A DNA stretch of 64,000 nt from Ampullaceana balthica (GCA_944989445.1 CALYLW010000210.1:248001-312000), one strand, 5' to 3'; shown: positions 31,893 through 43,224, counted from the stretch's first letter. Program-made: numbers and translations. Notes: a model not told the origin generated them from the sequence alone.

Positions 31893-32215
31893 GTACTAGT
31901 TATCATTTATAATTAGCAATATGTCATTTTGATTTTAAAAAATTATCACTTTGATTGTACAATCTTTTATTTTCATCCTACAAAATATAATTTTCTTATT
32001 GCAGAATTTATCATTTTGATAGAACAAAATGTCATTTTCATTTTTTTCACAAAATATTTGAATTAAAATAATCTAACATTTTCATTGTGTGATGTTTCAT
32101 TTTATCATACACTATTTCAATTTGATTGAACAATATATCACTTTCATTGTGCAATATATCATTTTGATGATGCAATATATCATTTTGCTTGTACAATTTT
32201 TCAGTTGCACTTAGT
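31893..32215 (+). repeat. Degenerate AT-rich tandem repeat (~22-25 bp)
   Basis: Repeated CAATATATCATTTTGAT and related forms at roughly 22-25-bp spacing. Units are clearest at 32120-32200 and fade to the left, as in an old array. Confidence 0.65.
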
Positions 32216-32756
32216 AATTTATTATTACTGGTTTAGCTTTATGAATCTTTTTATAGCTCATCAATACTAAGATCAGCACTTTTTTCAAGCAGACTTCAAA
32301 TGAGCAGCCGTCTGATGGCTTGCACTTTATTCAGCCAGACGCACTTTACCACACCTGTTGTTGCACGAGTCAGCTTAGCTTTGACTTTCTATTACATATC
32401 CAATATGAGGAACAAGCTGTTAGATTTAGAGGGGTTTGCGTTAAATTTCTTGGCTAGTCTAGCACTGTGGTAAAATTTAGCATTCCGCAAAGTCTTTATA
32501 AAAAATAATATTTAAATTTTTTTTTCAAATTTAATAAACCAACCAAACAAACAAACTGACAACAGTCGTTGCAACTTGCGTGCAAACAACTTTAAGTTTG
32601 TTATATTGTTTTTTCCTCGTTTCGTTTGAAGCTAGAGATGACTGTCGAAATATTTGAGTTCATTTATATATGTGCTATGTCTACTAAATCTATTCTATTT
32701 CTTTTTAGGAGTGGTTTGATGCAAGAATAGTCTTTTCTTGTATATTTTTTCCTTTG

Positions 32757-33060
32757 CTTTATCTTATCGTATACGTTAGCGTATCCTATACAGAAGATTA
32801 TTGCGTCTTACGCTAATACATGATTTAAGTGTAGTCTTGCATTTTATAAAAACTTTGAACTTTCATAGTGTGTTTTTTTATGCAGTTCATTCCACCCTCA
32901 TGCCAGAGGGGAGGGAGAATTTGTATGTGTTTGTTCTTGCATATGGAACAAGGAACGTGTTTTTATCCCTATGTCTATTTCAGTATTGCATTAGATTATT
33001 GTTGCGTTGGGATTTCCAAGTCATAATTTAATGTCCCATGCAGTATTACTGCTTTGTTGC
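32757..33060 (-). mobile_element. LINE 3'-end fragment, minus strand
   Basis: The reverse complement reads GTTCCATATGCAAGAACAAA, then CACATACAAATTCTCCCTCC, the remnant of the WNGLP-type block (GGTGGAATGAACTGC), and finally CAATAATCTTCTGTATAGGA. This is the same order as 34745-35052. No open frame remains. Confidence 0.78.
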
Positions 33061-33565
33061 CATGTCTGTCTTTCTTTCAAAATCTGTTATACGAGAAAGA
33101 TGGGCTGTACTTTGACCTCCAGTCATTTGGTCCTCATGGGAGTGAGGCCTTTTCTGTGCACTGTATTGACCATACACGTATACTATATACAGACAGGACT
33201 GTAAATGCATTTGCCTGTATGTGCATATTTGTTCGTTTTTTTGTGTGGTTTTCTTGAGTTTACTTAACTACCCGCTCCACCTTCTACTTTCCAACCTATG
33301 TCGCCAGGACGCGATTGATCAGGTATTTTAAGTTTTGGAGATTTTTTGTTTGTTTACATGTACAGACTTGGCAAAGTAACACATAAACATAAATTCCGAG
33401 TGTTTTTTTTAAATAGAATCCTGTCACTGAGCCACCTTGGGTCAATGTGTTCCTACAGCACCTTTGGTAATCTGCTGATTAAACTAAAGGTCTGGCTAAT
33501 GTTGGTTTATGTCATAGAATGTCATGCACAGACTTTCTGGATGAGACTGATATTTTTGTACCTAC

Positions 33566-33940
33566 GACTGCCTGACTAAGATTGGATTACATAATACAAA
33601 GACTGGCTAAGATTGGTTTACATAATACAAAGACTGGCTGAGATTGGATTATATAATACAAAGACTGGCTAGGATTGGTTTACATAATACAAAGACTGGC
33701 TAGGATTGGTTTACATAATACAAAGACTGGCTAGGATTGGTTTACATAATACAAAGACTGGCTAGGATTGGTTTACATAATACAAAGACTGGCTAGGATT
33801 GGTTTATATAATACAAAGACTGGCTAGGATTGGTTTACATAATACAAAGACTGGCTAGGATTGGTTTATATAATACAAAGACGGGCTAGGATTGGTTTAT
33901 ATAATACAAAGACTGGCTAGGATTGGTTTTTATAATACTA
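33566..33940 (+). repeat. 31-bp minisatellite, ~12 copies
   Basis: Units of the type GACTGGCTAGGATTGGTTTA + CATAATACAAA. The first units carry AAGATTGGATTA variants, and copies become more uniform in the middle. Degraded single units continue to about 34030. Confidence 0.95.
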
Positions 33941-34536
33941 AATCTGTCTGGCTAAGTTCGTTTTATACAATACTATGACTGTCTGGTTAAGATTGATTTT
34001 TTAAAGAGAGGATTATGGGATTATGTATTTATAATTGATGCAAAGAATATCATGCTAATATTGGCTGGCTAAAATTTATCTATGAAGATAGGATTCTGGT
34101 TTTCCTGCTTATATAAATCAAATTAAAATGTCTCATGCTGGAACTTATCTCAACACCTCCACAAATTTCTTTATTGTTGGGGGGCTTTCAAGTTTGATTT
34201 ATTTTATTAATACTTATACATATTGAAGTTCTATCATTTTGGCTAGTTCAAACGTCCTCCCACACAGCGGAATAGAAAAGAGCCGCTTGGGGGTCTTTTC
34301 CTTTTGTGCCTAGGGAATGAATTTATTGTTTATTGTGTTTACCTGTTGAGTTTTTATGAAAGTGAGGCAGCAAAAGTTCCGACCGCCCTCGGCAGCACTT
34401 AACAAGCCACGCCAGTGACCTCGATGGCTTAACGTTGAGAACCCTAACTTATGCGGCCCGACAAACAAAAAAAAAGAAAAAGAAAAAATAAATTTGAATG
34501 AATGAAAAAGAGTAATGTCTGTTCCGGCTCATAAGT

Positions 34537-34666
34537 ATAAGACAACTGGGCGTGTAAGACAACTGGGCGTGTAAGACGACTGGGCGTGTAAGACGACTGG
34601 GCGTGTAAGACGACTGGGCGTGTAAGACAACTGGGCGTGTAAGACGACTGGGCGTGTAAGACGACC
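34537..34666 (+). repeat. 17-bp minisatellite, ~8 copies
   Basis: Units GTAAGACAACTGGGCGT and GTAAGACGACTGGGCGT, differing only at one A/G position. Confidence 0.93.
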
Positions 34667-34698
34667 CCCTATTGTTCCTGTTAAAATATATGCTTTAA

Positions 34699-35052
34699 GC
34701 TATCTTATCTTATCTGTTTACAGACGCTCCTTCTATACAGAAGTAATCATACATAAAGCAATTAATTCTAATTTAGAAATACAACACAAAGATAACTTAA
34801 TACAACCCTCAGATAGACATAAGGATAAAAACACCTTTCTTATTCCGTATGCAAGAACAAACACATACAAGTTTTCCTTCTTCCCGTCCGGAATTCGGGC
34901 GTGGAATGGGTTGCCTGAAGAATCCGGGAAAACCAACACTTTATCAACATTTAAATCTCTGATAAAAATGCAGGACTAAACACAAACCATAGATAAGCGT
35001 AGGACGCAATAATCTTCTGTATAGAAGGAGCGTCTGTAAACAGATAAGCTAT
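34699..35052 (+). mobile_element. LINE 3' end bounded by inverted copies of its own tail
   Basis: The body (34745-35052) reads in one frame FLIPYARTNTYKFSFF, then IRAWNGLPEESGK and STFKSLIKMQD before a stop. This is the C-terminal signature of many LINE ORF2 proteins (SFFP...WN.LP). It ends in hairpin CTTCTGTATAGAAG-GAGCGTCTGT and AGATAAG. The same ~35 bases stand inverted at 34699-34743, so the fragment has palindromic ends. This is the best of six copies in the window. Confidence 0.85.
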
Positions 35053-35682
35053 TTTCGCCTTATAAAACCACCACTCTTCCAAAACACTTTAAGTTTGAAA
35101 CTGGCTTCATATTTATATATTGCTACTGCTGGAGACATGATGGGGTCTGTTAGCCATTTGTATACTGTACTGTATTACGGTACTAGCGCTGTACTGTATG
35201 AACATGTACGATAAGACGACCACAGACTTTTGAGAAGAATGTTAGAGGGTAAAATGTAGTCTTATACGCGGGAATACACTGTATATACGTGTATATATTA
35301 TTTGTTTAAAATCAAGGTCTCAGATGATACACTAGAATGAATTTGTTTAGGATTCACGACAATTCAGTGTTAGTCATTAATCTGCGTTGCCATTGTTGTG
35401 CCATAAGTGGAAGCTAAACAGAGTGAAATGACTTTAACAGCTGCTGCGTTGATTAAATGAGGAGCTATTAATAGGTATTTCATAAACCAAAATTCTCAAA
35501 ATAGCTTGTGATTTTACGATGCGGTGGCACTGAAATATTCCTCTGTATCAGGTATTCACCTTGGTACGTTAAAAATAACAATATCTCGACACTGATTAAA
35601 GTGTGGTATCGGAAACAGGACGTTGATCTTGGGGAAAGGTGGGGGATTTGGGAGGGGAGAGGGGTGAGTCATGTGTTTAGTT
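35053..35682. other. No gene seen
   Basis: No recognised domain, RNA or repeat. Confidence 0.45.
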
Positions 35683-35881
35683 CAGGGGTGGCCAGACCTG
35701 TAGTAACTGAGAGCATATAAACACACTTTTGAGAGCCGCATTGAAGCATTTTGGGTCATTAACCCTGGCTTGGAAATGTCCAGTATTATTTGCAACATAT
35801 CCTTCATAAATTGTACGCGAGCCGCAATGTGAGAACAGAAGAGCCGCATGCGGCTCGCGAGCCGGAGCTTGGCGACCATTG
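35683..35881. mobile_element. hAT-type MITE with 8-bp TSD
   Basis: A 199-bp element with inverted ends CAGGGGTGGCCAGACCT and CAATGGTCGCCAAGCTC. It is flanked by GTTTAGTT (35675-35682) and GTTTAGTG (35882-35889), a 7-of-8 match. Internal GAGCCGC and CGGCTC motifs are themselves palindromic (GCCGCATGCGGC). Non-coding. Confidence 0.85.
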
Positions 35882-35927
35882 GTTTAGTGCATCATTAAAA
35901 ATTCGTTTGGTTTCAAAGCTGGAGTTT

Positions 35928-36356
35928 GTCTTTTTAATGTGCTAATGGTTTTTTTGGCCTTTCTTGTTGTATTAATGTTTAATTTTTTTTTGGTCTTGTG
36001 TTGATGTACAGTTGGTTTTTCTGTCTTGTTGTGTTAATGCACAGTTGGTTTCTTTATCTTGTTGTGTTGATGTACTGTTGGTTTGTCTGTCTTTTTGTGT
36101 TAATGCACGATTGATTTCTTTGTCTTGTGTTGATGTACAGCTTGTTTGTTTGTCTTGTTGTGTTAATGTACTGTTGGTTTGTCTGTCTTTTTGTGTTAAT
36201 GTACAATTGATTTCTTTGTCTTGTTGTGTTGATGTACATCTTGTTTGTTTGTCTTGTTGTGTTTATGTACTGTTGGTTTGTCTGTCTTTTTGTGTTAATG
36301 CACAATTGATTTCTTTGTCTTGTTGTGTTGATGTACAGCTTGTTTGTTTGTCTTGA
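35928..36356 (+). repeat. ~42-bp minisatellite, degenerate
   Basis: About ten units of the type GTCTTGTTGTGTTGATGTAC plus a T-rich half (TTGGTTTGTCTGTCTTTTTG). Two alternating sub-types give a higher-order period near 125 bp in the later part. Confidence 0.85.
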
Positions 36357-37559
36357 GTAGCATACAAAAGTACGAGCAGTAATTGATACGTTTTCCTCTG
36401 GTACAATACATATAAATTAGAGGGGGGGGGGAGTCAACAACAAAAGAAAGAATGTTAGTCCTACTTGAAAGTAGCACGTGACAAGTCAAACATGGAAATG
36501 TCCCCAAGGACTACAGTTAAGCTTTTTAGGAAGTGACAGTATTGAGTCTAAGTTTACGAGATTCGATATGTCTATGTTTGAAGTTAATTTTAAAAGTTAC
36601 AAGTAAATAATTAATTGGTGAACATTAGAGCACACACACACACAGACACACACACACATGTTCTTGTACAATATAGCGTTATTGCTTGTTTAAAATGTTA
36701 ATCAAAAGTATTTGAGGTCATCTATCTGACAGACAAACTATTTTGAAGAAATCCTTCACCTCCTATCGCCACTAAAAGTGATGCTTGCAAACCAAGGGGA
36801 ATTTATCTGAACATTCTTGCACCCTGAGCAATTATGTGCTGCACACCTGTAAATTCACCTGCCGTCAGTTATGTCTACAGATTTAGATAATAGAACAATG
36901 AACATTTTAGCGTTGAGCTTGAACTGAACATTTTAAAGTTCACCGCCATGCTAGCGATACGTCTTGAGTTGAACTACGCTGATTTCTGAGTTGTAGATAA
37001 TGTAGGGGGAACAAGTGTGGACGAATGTAACGTCCTTAAGTCGCGATCACGTTTTTCGACGTTTAAGATCTTCAATAAAAATACCAAAAAAAATAGAAAA
37101 CAGAGTCACATGCACCCAGTGACCCTATCTCAAGATTTCGTGTGTCAGCCTGTGGTCTCTTTGCAGTTTTATTGAGGCCGTTAAACAGTCTTTATGGAAT
37201 CCTCCATTAGACCAGGAGAATGAATATTAGGGTTTACTTTCAGCATTGTTTCTACTACAATGCGGGTTGGTATGAAATGTTTTATAGCAATGTATTTTGT
37301 AACATTGCTCATCCGCCTCATACGCTCCTACATAACCGCTGGGTGCAGTTCAATCCTGTTAAAGCCAGCGTTTGAAATTTAGTCTAATATTATAAGAAAA
37401 AATTTACTTCAAACTATTTGACTAAATACGTCGAGTCGATTAGTCACTAGTGTCACGTAATCTAGCCACGGTATTTACACTTACGTGAACGCCAGAAACT
37501 TTGGGACAATGGCGGATGAATGAACTGCCTTGGCGTCGCTATTACGTTATAAGAACATA
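36357..37559. other. No gene seen
   Basis: A G-run at 36422-36431 and a short (CA)n at about 36632-36658. No coding or RNA feature recognised. An upstream exon of the MADF gene could lie here or further left, but none can be identified. Confidence 0.45.
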
Positions 37560-37868
37560 AAACTAAAATGATATTTTACATTCGAGAAATCTAACATACA
37601 AACTTCGAAATACGAACAACGAAAATCTAATATAACACTAAGACAGATATAGGGACAAAAGCGATATAATTCCTCCACTTGCAATAACAAACGCATACAA
37701 ATGCTCATTCTTCCCATCTTGTATCCGAGCGTTGAATGTGTTTCCCTATTAAATCAGATGAGCCAACGTACGATTCCCATTCAAAACTCTAAGCGAGACT
37801 TGACACAAACCATGGTTAAGTGTAAGAAGCCATAATCTTCTGTACAGAAGGAGCTTTTGTAATACACA
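37560..37868 (+). mobile_element. LINE 3'-end fragment, decayed
   Basis: Same order as 34745-35052: GCAATAACAAACGCATACAA, a broken WN.LP block (GAGCGTTGAATGTGTTTCCC), ACACAAACCATGGTTAAG, and the terminal CTTCTGTACAGAAGGAGC hairpin. It ends only ~80 bp before the first visible exon of the MADF gene. Confidence 0.78.
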
Positions 37869-37945
37869 AGAAAAGCTATCACATGACATTAATGACGTTA
37901 TTCTCTCTTCAAAATAAAATAAATAATTTTAATCTTCGTTCACAG

Positions 37946-38096
37946 CCTACCTACCTGCCGGAAACTTACGATCTCAGGCTCGTCACGGAAGTCGAGAAAA
38001 ACCCGATGCTGTATGACCCCAGTGACCCCGACTACAGTGACAAAGAGTTGTCCGCCAGCAAGTGGAATGAAATAGGAGAACTTCTTGGAATTACAG
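37946..38096 (+). CDS. MADF-BESS protein gene, exon with N-terminal half of MADF
   Basis: Reads LRLVTEVEKNPMLYDPSDPD, then WNEIGELLGIT. This is the first two-thirds of a MADF domain (a Myb/SANT-like DNA-binding fold): an acidic/aromatic start, LYDPSDPDY and the W..IG motif. The donor is ACAG-GTGAGG (GT 38097-38098), phase 1. The left boundary CTTCGTTCACAG-CCTACC is a plausible acceptor (AG 37944-37945, phase 0), so an upstream exon is likely. Alternatively the in-frame ATG at 37883 could start the protein (311 residues in total), but its context is weak and it abuts a LINE remnant. Confidence 0.83.
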
Positions 38097-38795
38097 GTGA
38101 GGCGTGGTTGCCGTTGCGTCATCAATGTAGACGAAATACGAACGTTTTATAAACTCCCTGGAGTCCTGAAGTTGTGTAGGCGTGCCACAAAACTAGAAAC
38201 ACTCTCATTGGCTACATAGTCTCGAGGTACGATTATGTTTTTCGCTCTTGGGGTTGAATAGCACCGACCCTGCAATGCTTGCTTTTACCCGCGAGGCCTA
38301 TTTTGGAGAGAAGAAGACCGCTGCAGCTCGGGCATTCAAGCCAAGTGGCGTTGTTCTGTGGCAGAGTTTTTTTTTCTTTTAGTTTTCTTGATTTCCCTTT
38401 TCTGGTCCGCGGCAAGACGTATGCGATGTTTACCAGCATTTAGTCCTTCCTTGATGGAACTGTTTTAGCCGCCTATGTCCTTATCCAGGTTTTCCCAGTT
38501 ATTCAAGTCCATACCGGTAGACCTCGGGTCTCGGATGCAGATGTAGAAGTATTACAGTCTAAATATTGGAGGCCCAAATCTATCTAATTTAAACGTTAAC
38601 CAAACACGATAATCCATTAAATTTGAGAAGTTCAAAATACTCCTCCCTTCTCTGAATTCTCATTCTGAGCTGGTTTCTTTGACTTTTGAGTTGTGTGATA
38701 TGACTTGGAGGTAACCAGATAATGTAAATTTCTGTAGATTATGTTCGTATCTAGTTCCATCTTTTAACACTAAACTAATTTGGTTTACTCTACAG

Positions 38796-39517
38796 CCGAA
38801 AGAGGTCGAGCCAGATGGACCACGCTGAAAGCATGTTACAGCAAGAGCTTGACGATGTCCCATGACTTCTACCTTAGCGAACCAATGTCATTCTTACTGC
38901 CTCATTTTACCATTGACCAGCCTCATTTGAACATTTACCAGCCTCATTTGAACATTGACCAGCCTCCGTCCCAGGACAGCCATGTTGATCAAACATTCAT
39001 CGACATAAAGTCTGAGCCAGAGTCTGAGGGGGACAGCTCCCACGGAGATATGTCAGGTGAAAATCTGATCTCCTCTATCGACACGACTTGCTCTAGAGCC
39101 GCAGAATCAACAACAGCTGACGTCGTTGAAGGCGGCGAAGATCTTGAAATGAAGGTTGAAGAAATCCACGAGTACCCGTCAACAACAACTTCCTTCCCTT
39201 ACCTTGTGTCACGACATAGTCCACACAGTCCTTTAACTAGCAGCCAGCAGCCGATGCCAGGGATAAAACGTGACCGGACAAACCCTGGAAAGAAGCTGAC
39301 GACGAAAAGGGGGCCTATCCCCACAGCGTCGGGAGTAAAAGAAAGGGGGGACAACTCAATGTCTTCATCAGAAGACCAAATTCCAGACTCTGATATGGAA
39401 TATTTTAAAGGATTTTCCTCGCTGATCAAGCAGCTTTCAGTCAAACGGAAACGCCAGCTTTTTGGAACATTCGCAGCAGAATTATTTCGCCATCTGGATG
39501 AGCAAGAAGACGACTAA
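38796..39517 (+). CDS. MADF-BESS protein gene, last exon
   Basis: The acceptor TTTACTCTACAG-CC (AG 38794-38795) joins phase 1 to the previous exon and completes MADF: RGRARWTTLKACYSKSL, then SEPMSFLLPHF. A low-complexity linker follows, with a tandem QPHLNIYQPHLNIDQP, two sumoylation-type sites (IKSEPES and MKVEE) and a basic Ser/Thr/Pro stretch. The C-terminus DMEYFKGFSSLIKQLSVKRK is a BESS motif (a protein-interaction helix pair), and the frame stops at 39515-39517. MADF-BESS proteins are nuclear DNA-binding regulators that self-associate through BESS. The target is unknown. Both domains are intact and the frame is open across 240 codons, so this is the most convincing host gene in the window. 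Confidence 0.87.
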
Positions 39518-40163
39518 CTCAGGAACATTGTTTTGGTCGTGGGGAAAATGATTTTTGAATTGAAAACGTTTTAATGTTGTGCATGGTTTAAATGTTGTGC
39601 ATCAAACAAACTAGGAATTTGGTGAAACTCTTTATAATTAACATTTGAATTCTAGCTCTAGTCATAGTTTCGGGCGGGGAGTGAGGGGAACGAGGACATA
39701 TGCTGGAATTCCAATAACGCTAGTCATAAATAATACTCTATGTTGAGGTCGAAGAGGGGACGGAAAGTGGTTCGACACCAGAAGAAAAGACTTGAAGACA
39801 ACGTGAACGTATGGAGAAGATATCGCTCATGCTTTAACGTGTTTGATGTAAACCCTGACAAGTCGGGGGGAGGGGGGATGGGGGATCATGGATCAACAAT
39901 CCAATCGATCCTTATGTGGCTCAACCATATAGAAGATTTTCTGGGGAAATGAAGCCGAGAGAAAAACTCTGTACTAGGAGATATCATATACATCCCCAGT
40001 TATTAACCCACAAGATCTGTGGGAGCAACAATCATTCTCTTTGGCTATCTTCACATCTAACAGCCTTAGGTTGATAAAATAATGAGCTAACTTTAATTCT
40101 TAAAGAGAATTTTGAAAAGGTTTGGAGCATGCTGTGGCTCATTGAATGGTTAAAACGTATAGA

Positions 40164-40169
40164 AATAAA
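40164..40169 (+). promoter_or_regulatory. Possible polyadenylation signal of the MADF gene
   Basis: AATAAA 647 bases after the stop codon, with T-rich sequence downstream. The signal is common in AT-rich DNA, so this is only plausible. Confidence 0.3.
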
Positions 40170-40449
40170 CATTGATTTGAATTATTTTAAAACTCTTCCC
40201 TGGCCAACTATTTTTTATTGTTTGCCTGAGCCGATAATTTTTGTTAAAAGTTAACAGATGTCGCACTGGAATTTTATCACCAGAATCTGCCGATCAGTTC
40301 CTCAAAGACACAAACCTTACGTTGCTATTAGACAATTCAAAAGAAGAAACATTGTCATACAAGTTTAACTGATAGGATACTCAAACGGTCAGGTGGCCGA
40401 TATTCAAATATAATGTAATCAAACAAAACTAAAACAAATAACCTACATC

Positions 40450-40784
40450 GGTAATTTCCAATCACAACCCGCACAACTCAAAAGTAGGCTGGTGACGTAG
40501 GAAGATGTCGGGGAATGAAGACAATTCGATACCGAACAAACAACAGCAGATGGTCGTAATCCCTGCTTATTGGACATCCGAGAGATGACATGGTGTTTGC
40601 GTGCCCACCCCCTCCACCAGTGATCGATGCCACATCGATCCAAATTTTCTTCTCTGTCCTTCAAGGCTTCTTGCCAGTGATTCCCTGATGACATGCCCCG
40701 TGTGTCCCCCAAAGCATAATGATCTGGCAATAAGATGATCGAAACTAATCATGTACTAAAATTATTGGTGCCTACAGTCTATGA
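40450..40784. repeat. Duplicated module, left part (partner 50785-51060)
   Basis: Shares TTCGATACCGAAC, TTATTGGACATCCGAGAGAT, GACATGGTGTTTG and GCCAGTGATTCCCTGATGAC with 50815-51030. The module continues after the hAT insertion at 41984-42100. Confidence 0.88.
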
Positions 40785-41975
40785 AAGTGTTGTCCAACCG
40801 AAAATTGTTCACGGCACACTAAACTGGTAAAAAAATTGCGCGGCACACCTCACAAAAAACAAAAACAAGAAATCAGTGTTTATTCAAAAGATGTTTCATA
40901 ATTAATGACATACTTGAGCGTTTTCTTTGGAGCAGATGAGCTCAAAACGCGGCTCATTGCTGGATAAGCAAACTCTCATTTCACTGTCTATCATCTGCAG
41001 TATTTCCCGTTTGACGTATGCGAGCAGTTGCGCCTTTCCGCTGATGTCAGTACTTTCATCGATTTGTATTGCCCAGAGCTTTTGGATGTCGTCGGCTTCC
41101 GCAAAATGATCTTTAATTTGATTGTCCAAATCTGTCGAACTGTCAGCAATCCGACGTCCCAATTGTCTGGTGAGACAGTGGAATCTTATTTATTTTTTCA
41201 ACAACGTCGGGTCCCAACTCCATAGTCTCAACTGCGATTCGTATAGACGCCAATATGATTGTCTCAACGTCCAAATGAGATTTCTTTTGTTTGAACAAAA
41301 GATTCGCAATTTTAAAGCTTGCTAACTGAGCTTTGACATGAATTGAGGAAACTTTCTTCATTATTTTTATTGCTGCTCTAAGTTGGACCGAATGGATGCG
41401 AAATAACTTTTCGGCTTGTCTTTCAATCCTGGATGATTTGAGTTCAGATGCAGCTTCAGTTTACTGGGGTTCATGGACTCGTTGGACAATGCCATGTTAC
41501 AATTAAGACAAAACGGAAGAGAATCATCATTTGCACATTGTATGAAACCATACTCAAGATATTTCTCGTGATATTTCCGTTTGGTAACATTCTTCTTGGA
41601 TTTCGCAGCTCTCTCTCTCCATTTTGATGCTCGCTGGAATCCTTCTGGCTTCTCTTCAAAAAATTATCGATAGCCGTCTGTAATTAAAAGTTTTTAAAAA
41701 AGTGAACAGCAGGAAAGGGTTTTTATTTACTTACAACATATATTTATTCCCAATGGAGGAGAGAAATTGTGTAGCTTTCAAGAGATTCTCACAACCAGAA
41801 CGATACAAACATGAAACGTTTTTATTCAATTCTTTTTCGGTTAAGGATATTTTTTTTCAGAACTTGAAGGTTCGAAAAGCCTAGCAATTTATGGTATTTT
41901 TGAAATCTTTCGCGGCACACTAAAATTTTCTCGCGGCACACTAGTGTGCCGCGGCATACCGGTTGGACAACACTG
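40785..41975 (-). mobile_element. hAT element (BED-finger type), internally deleted
   Basis: Inverted ends AAGTGTTGTCCAACCG (left, first base changed from C) and CAGTGTTGTCCAACCG (right, inverted). Flanking 8-mers GTCTATGA (40777-40784) and GTATATGA (41976-41983) match at 7 of 8. Subterminal CGGCACACTA repeats stand on both sides. It carries a decayed BED-type transposase on the minus strand. The duplicate of the host module at 50785-51175 lacks it, giving an approximate empty site. Confidence 0.88.
40902..41610 (-). pseudogene. hAT transposase (ZBED5/SCAND3-like), truncated
   Basis: Minus-strand order: BED zinc finger (RKYHEKYLEYGF, then PFCLNCNMALSNESMNPSKL and HLNSNH, with the CxxC and His pair kept). 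A stop-containing gap follows near 41360. The next part is IANLLFKQKKSHLDVETIIL and VVEKINKIPLSHQTI, then in another frame GRRIADSSTDL and AIQIDESTDISGKAQLLAYV. The latter is the start of the RNase-H-like core with its DESTD motif. The rest of the nuclease and the hAT dimerisation tail are deleted. Multiple frameshifts make it inactive. Confidence 0.85.
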
Positions 41976-41983
41976 GTATATGA

Positions 41984-42100
41984 CCATATCTGATAACTGG
42001 GTCATGTCGAGACAGATTTGAGGCAGAGTTGTATGAAATGAATGACGTCTCTGACAGGAGGTTCTTACATTATTCAATGTCTTCTTAATGACTCAGGCAT
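41984..42100. repeat. Duplicated module, right part (partner 51060-51175)
   Basis: GATAACTGGGTCATGTCGAG against GATAACTGGGGCATCTTGTG, and the shared AGGTTCTTAC and TCAATGTCTT blocks. This is the continuation of 40450-40784 across the hAT insertion. Confidence 0.8.
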
Positions 42101-42522
42101 CGTGCCAGGCCCTAGCTGATAAACCCAATACAATTAAGTGAAATGTGCGATCTATTGCATATTGTTAACGTTACTAAATGCCATAAATATCTAGAATATG
42201 GAGAAGAAAAAAAATCCCGCGCCATTAGAATTGTGACTTGTACCTATTTGAGTTAGGCCCTAGATGTGTTCCCAGTTGAGTGAGGTCCCAGGTGTGTGTA
42301 GCTGAGGCTGCATGAGTTTAATGACTTTAAAAAAATATATTTATATCAGCATGGTTAACTACACAAGTCAATCTCATACATGTTTTGACCGAAAGAATCA
42401 ATCTTAAAAAATATATATGGTTATATTTTATTATATATTTTAAAAAAGAAATTACACCATATAATGTTTGTAAATACACCATCAACAAATGTGAAAATAT
42501 TATACTTTCAAACTACTTGATA

Positions 42523-42569
<47 letters not shown>
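42523..42569 (+). repeat. (TA)n microsatellite
   Basis: TA repeat directly left of the hAT element at 42570. A longer (TA)n lies to its right at 43224-43317. Confidence 0.95.
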
Positions 42570-42572
<3 letters not shown>

Positions 42573-43210
42573 GCTGGTAATGATTAATTTAAATTTAATC
42601 GTTAATTTTAGAAAAAATAACGATAACTTTCATGAATTAATGGTTAATTTCGATAAAAGCCAAAAATTAAAATTTATGACGCCATAAAACTGAACATCTC
42701 AAGGGAAGTAACAAAAACAAGTAATTGACATTTTTTGTTTTATGGAGTTATTTCCCCTGACTTTTATGTTTGTTCTGAAGTTGGTACCTCAGCGATGTAT
42801 TTGATCCGCTAAAAGCGAATTGTTTACGACAGTGAACACAGTAAACATTTTCACCATCTTTTACTTTGCCATCCGCAGTTGGCGTAAAAACAAAATGTTT
42901 GCTCAAATTTTTGTTTATATTCTAAAATTTAACTATGCTGAAACTGTGATTAGTGCCATTTTTTGTTTACATCTGCACGTCTACAAAAATTAATAAATTA
43001 TAATGATACGCGGGAGAAGTTTGTACGTTAAAAAATATATAAATTACTATTAATTATTAATAATTCATTGTTGTTTTTATAAATTTAAAAAAAATAATAT
43101 TTTCTTAAATTTTAATCGAATTTTTATGGACGAAATTATTTAAATCGATATTTAATCGATAAAATTTTAAACGATTAATCGAGCAATTTATCGTAAATTT
43201 CCGCAGCCCT
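42570..43210 (-). mobile_element. hAT-type element with AT-rich ends and BED-finger remnant
   Basis: Ends AGGGCTGGTAATGATTAA (left) and inverted AGGGCTGCGGAAATTTACG (right), followed inward by palindrome-rich ATTAATCG/CGATTAAT sequence. On the minus strand, 42720-42905 reads KHFVFTPTADGKVKDGE, then VYCVHCRKQFAF and NTSLRYQLQNKH. This is a BED zinc finger with CxxC kept and the first His changed to Gln. The rest of the transposase is missing. It differs from the ZBED5-like element at 40785. Confidence 0.72.
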
Positions 43211-43223
43211 AATACACACACAC

Positions 43224-43224
43224 A

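Noticed and set aside
33566..33940. Regular repeats resembling a CRISPR array
   Set aside because: Units are directly adjacent with no unique spacers, in a eukaryotic context; ordinary minisatellite.
39740..39952. Short ORF after the MADF gene
   Set aside because: Lies in the probable 3' untranslated region, contains a Gly run and no domain.
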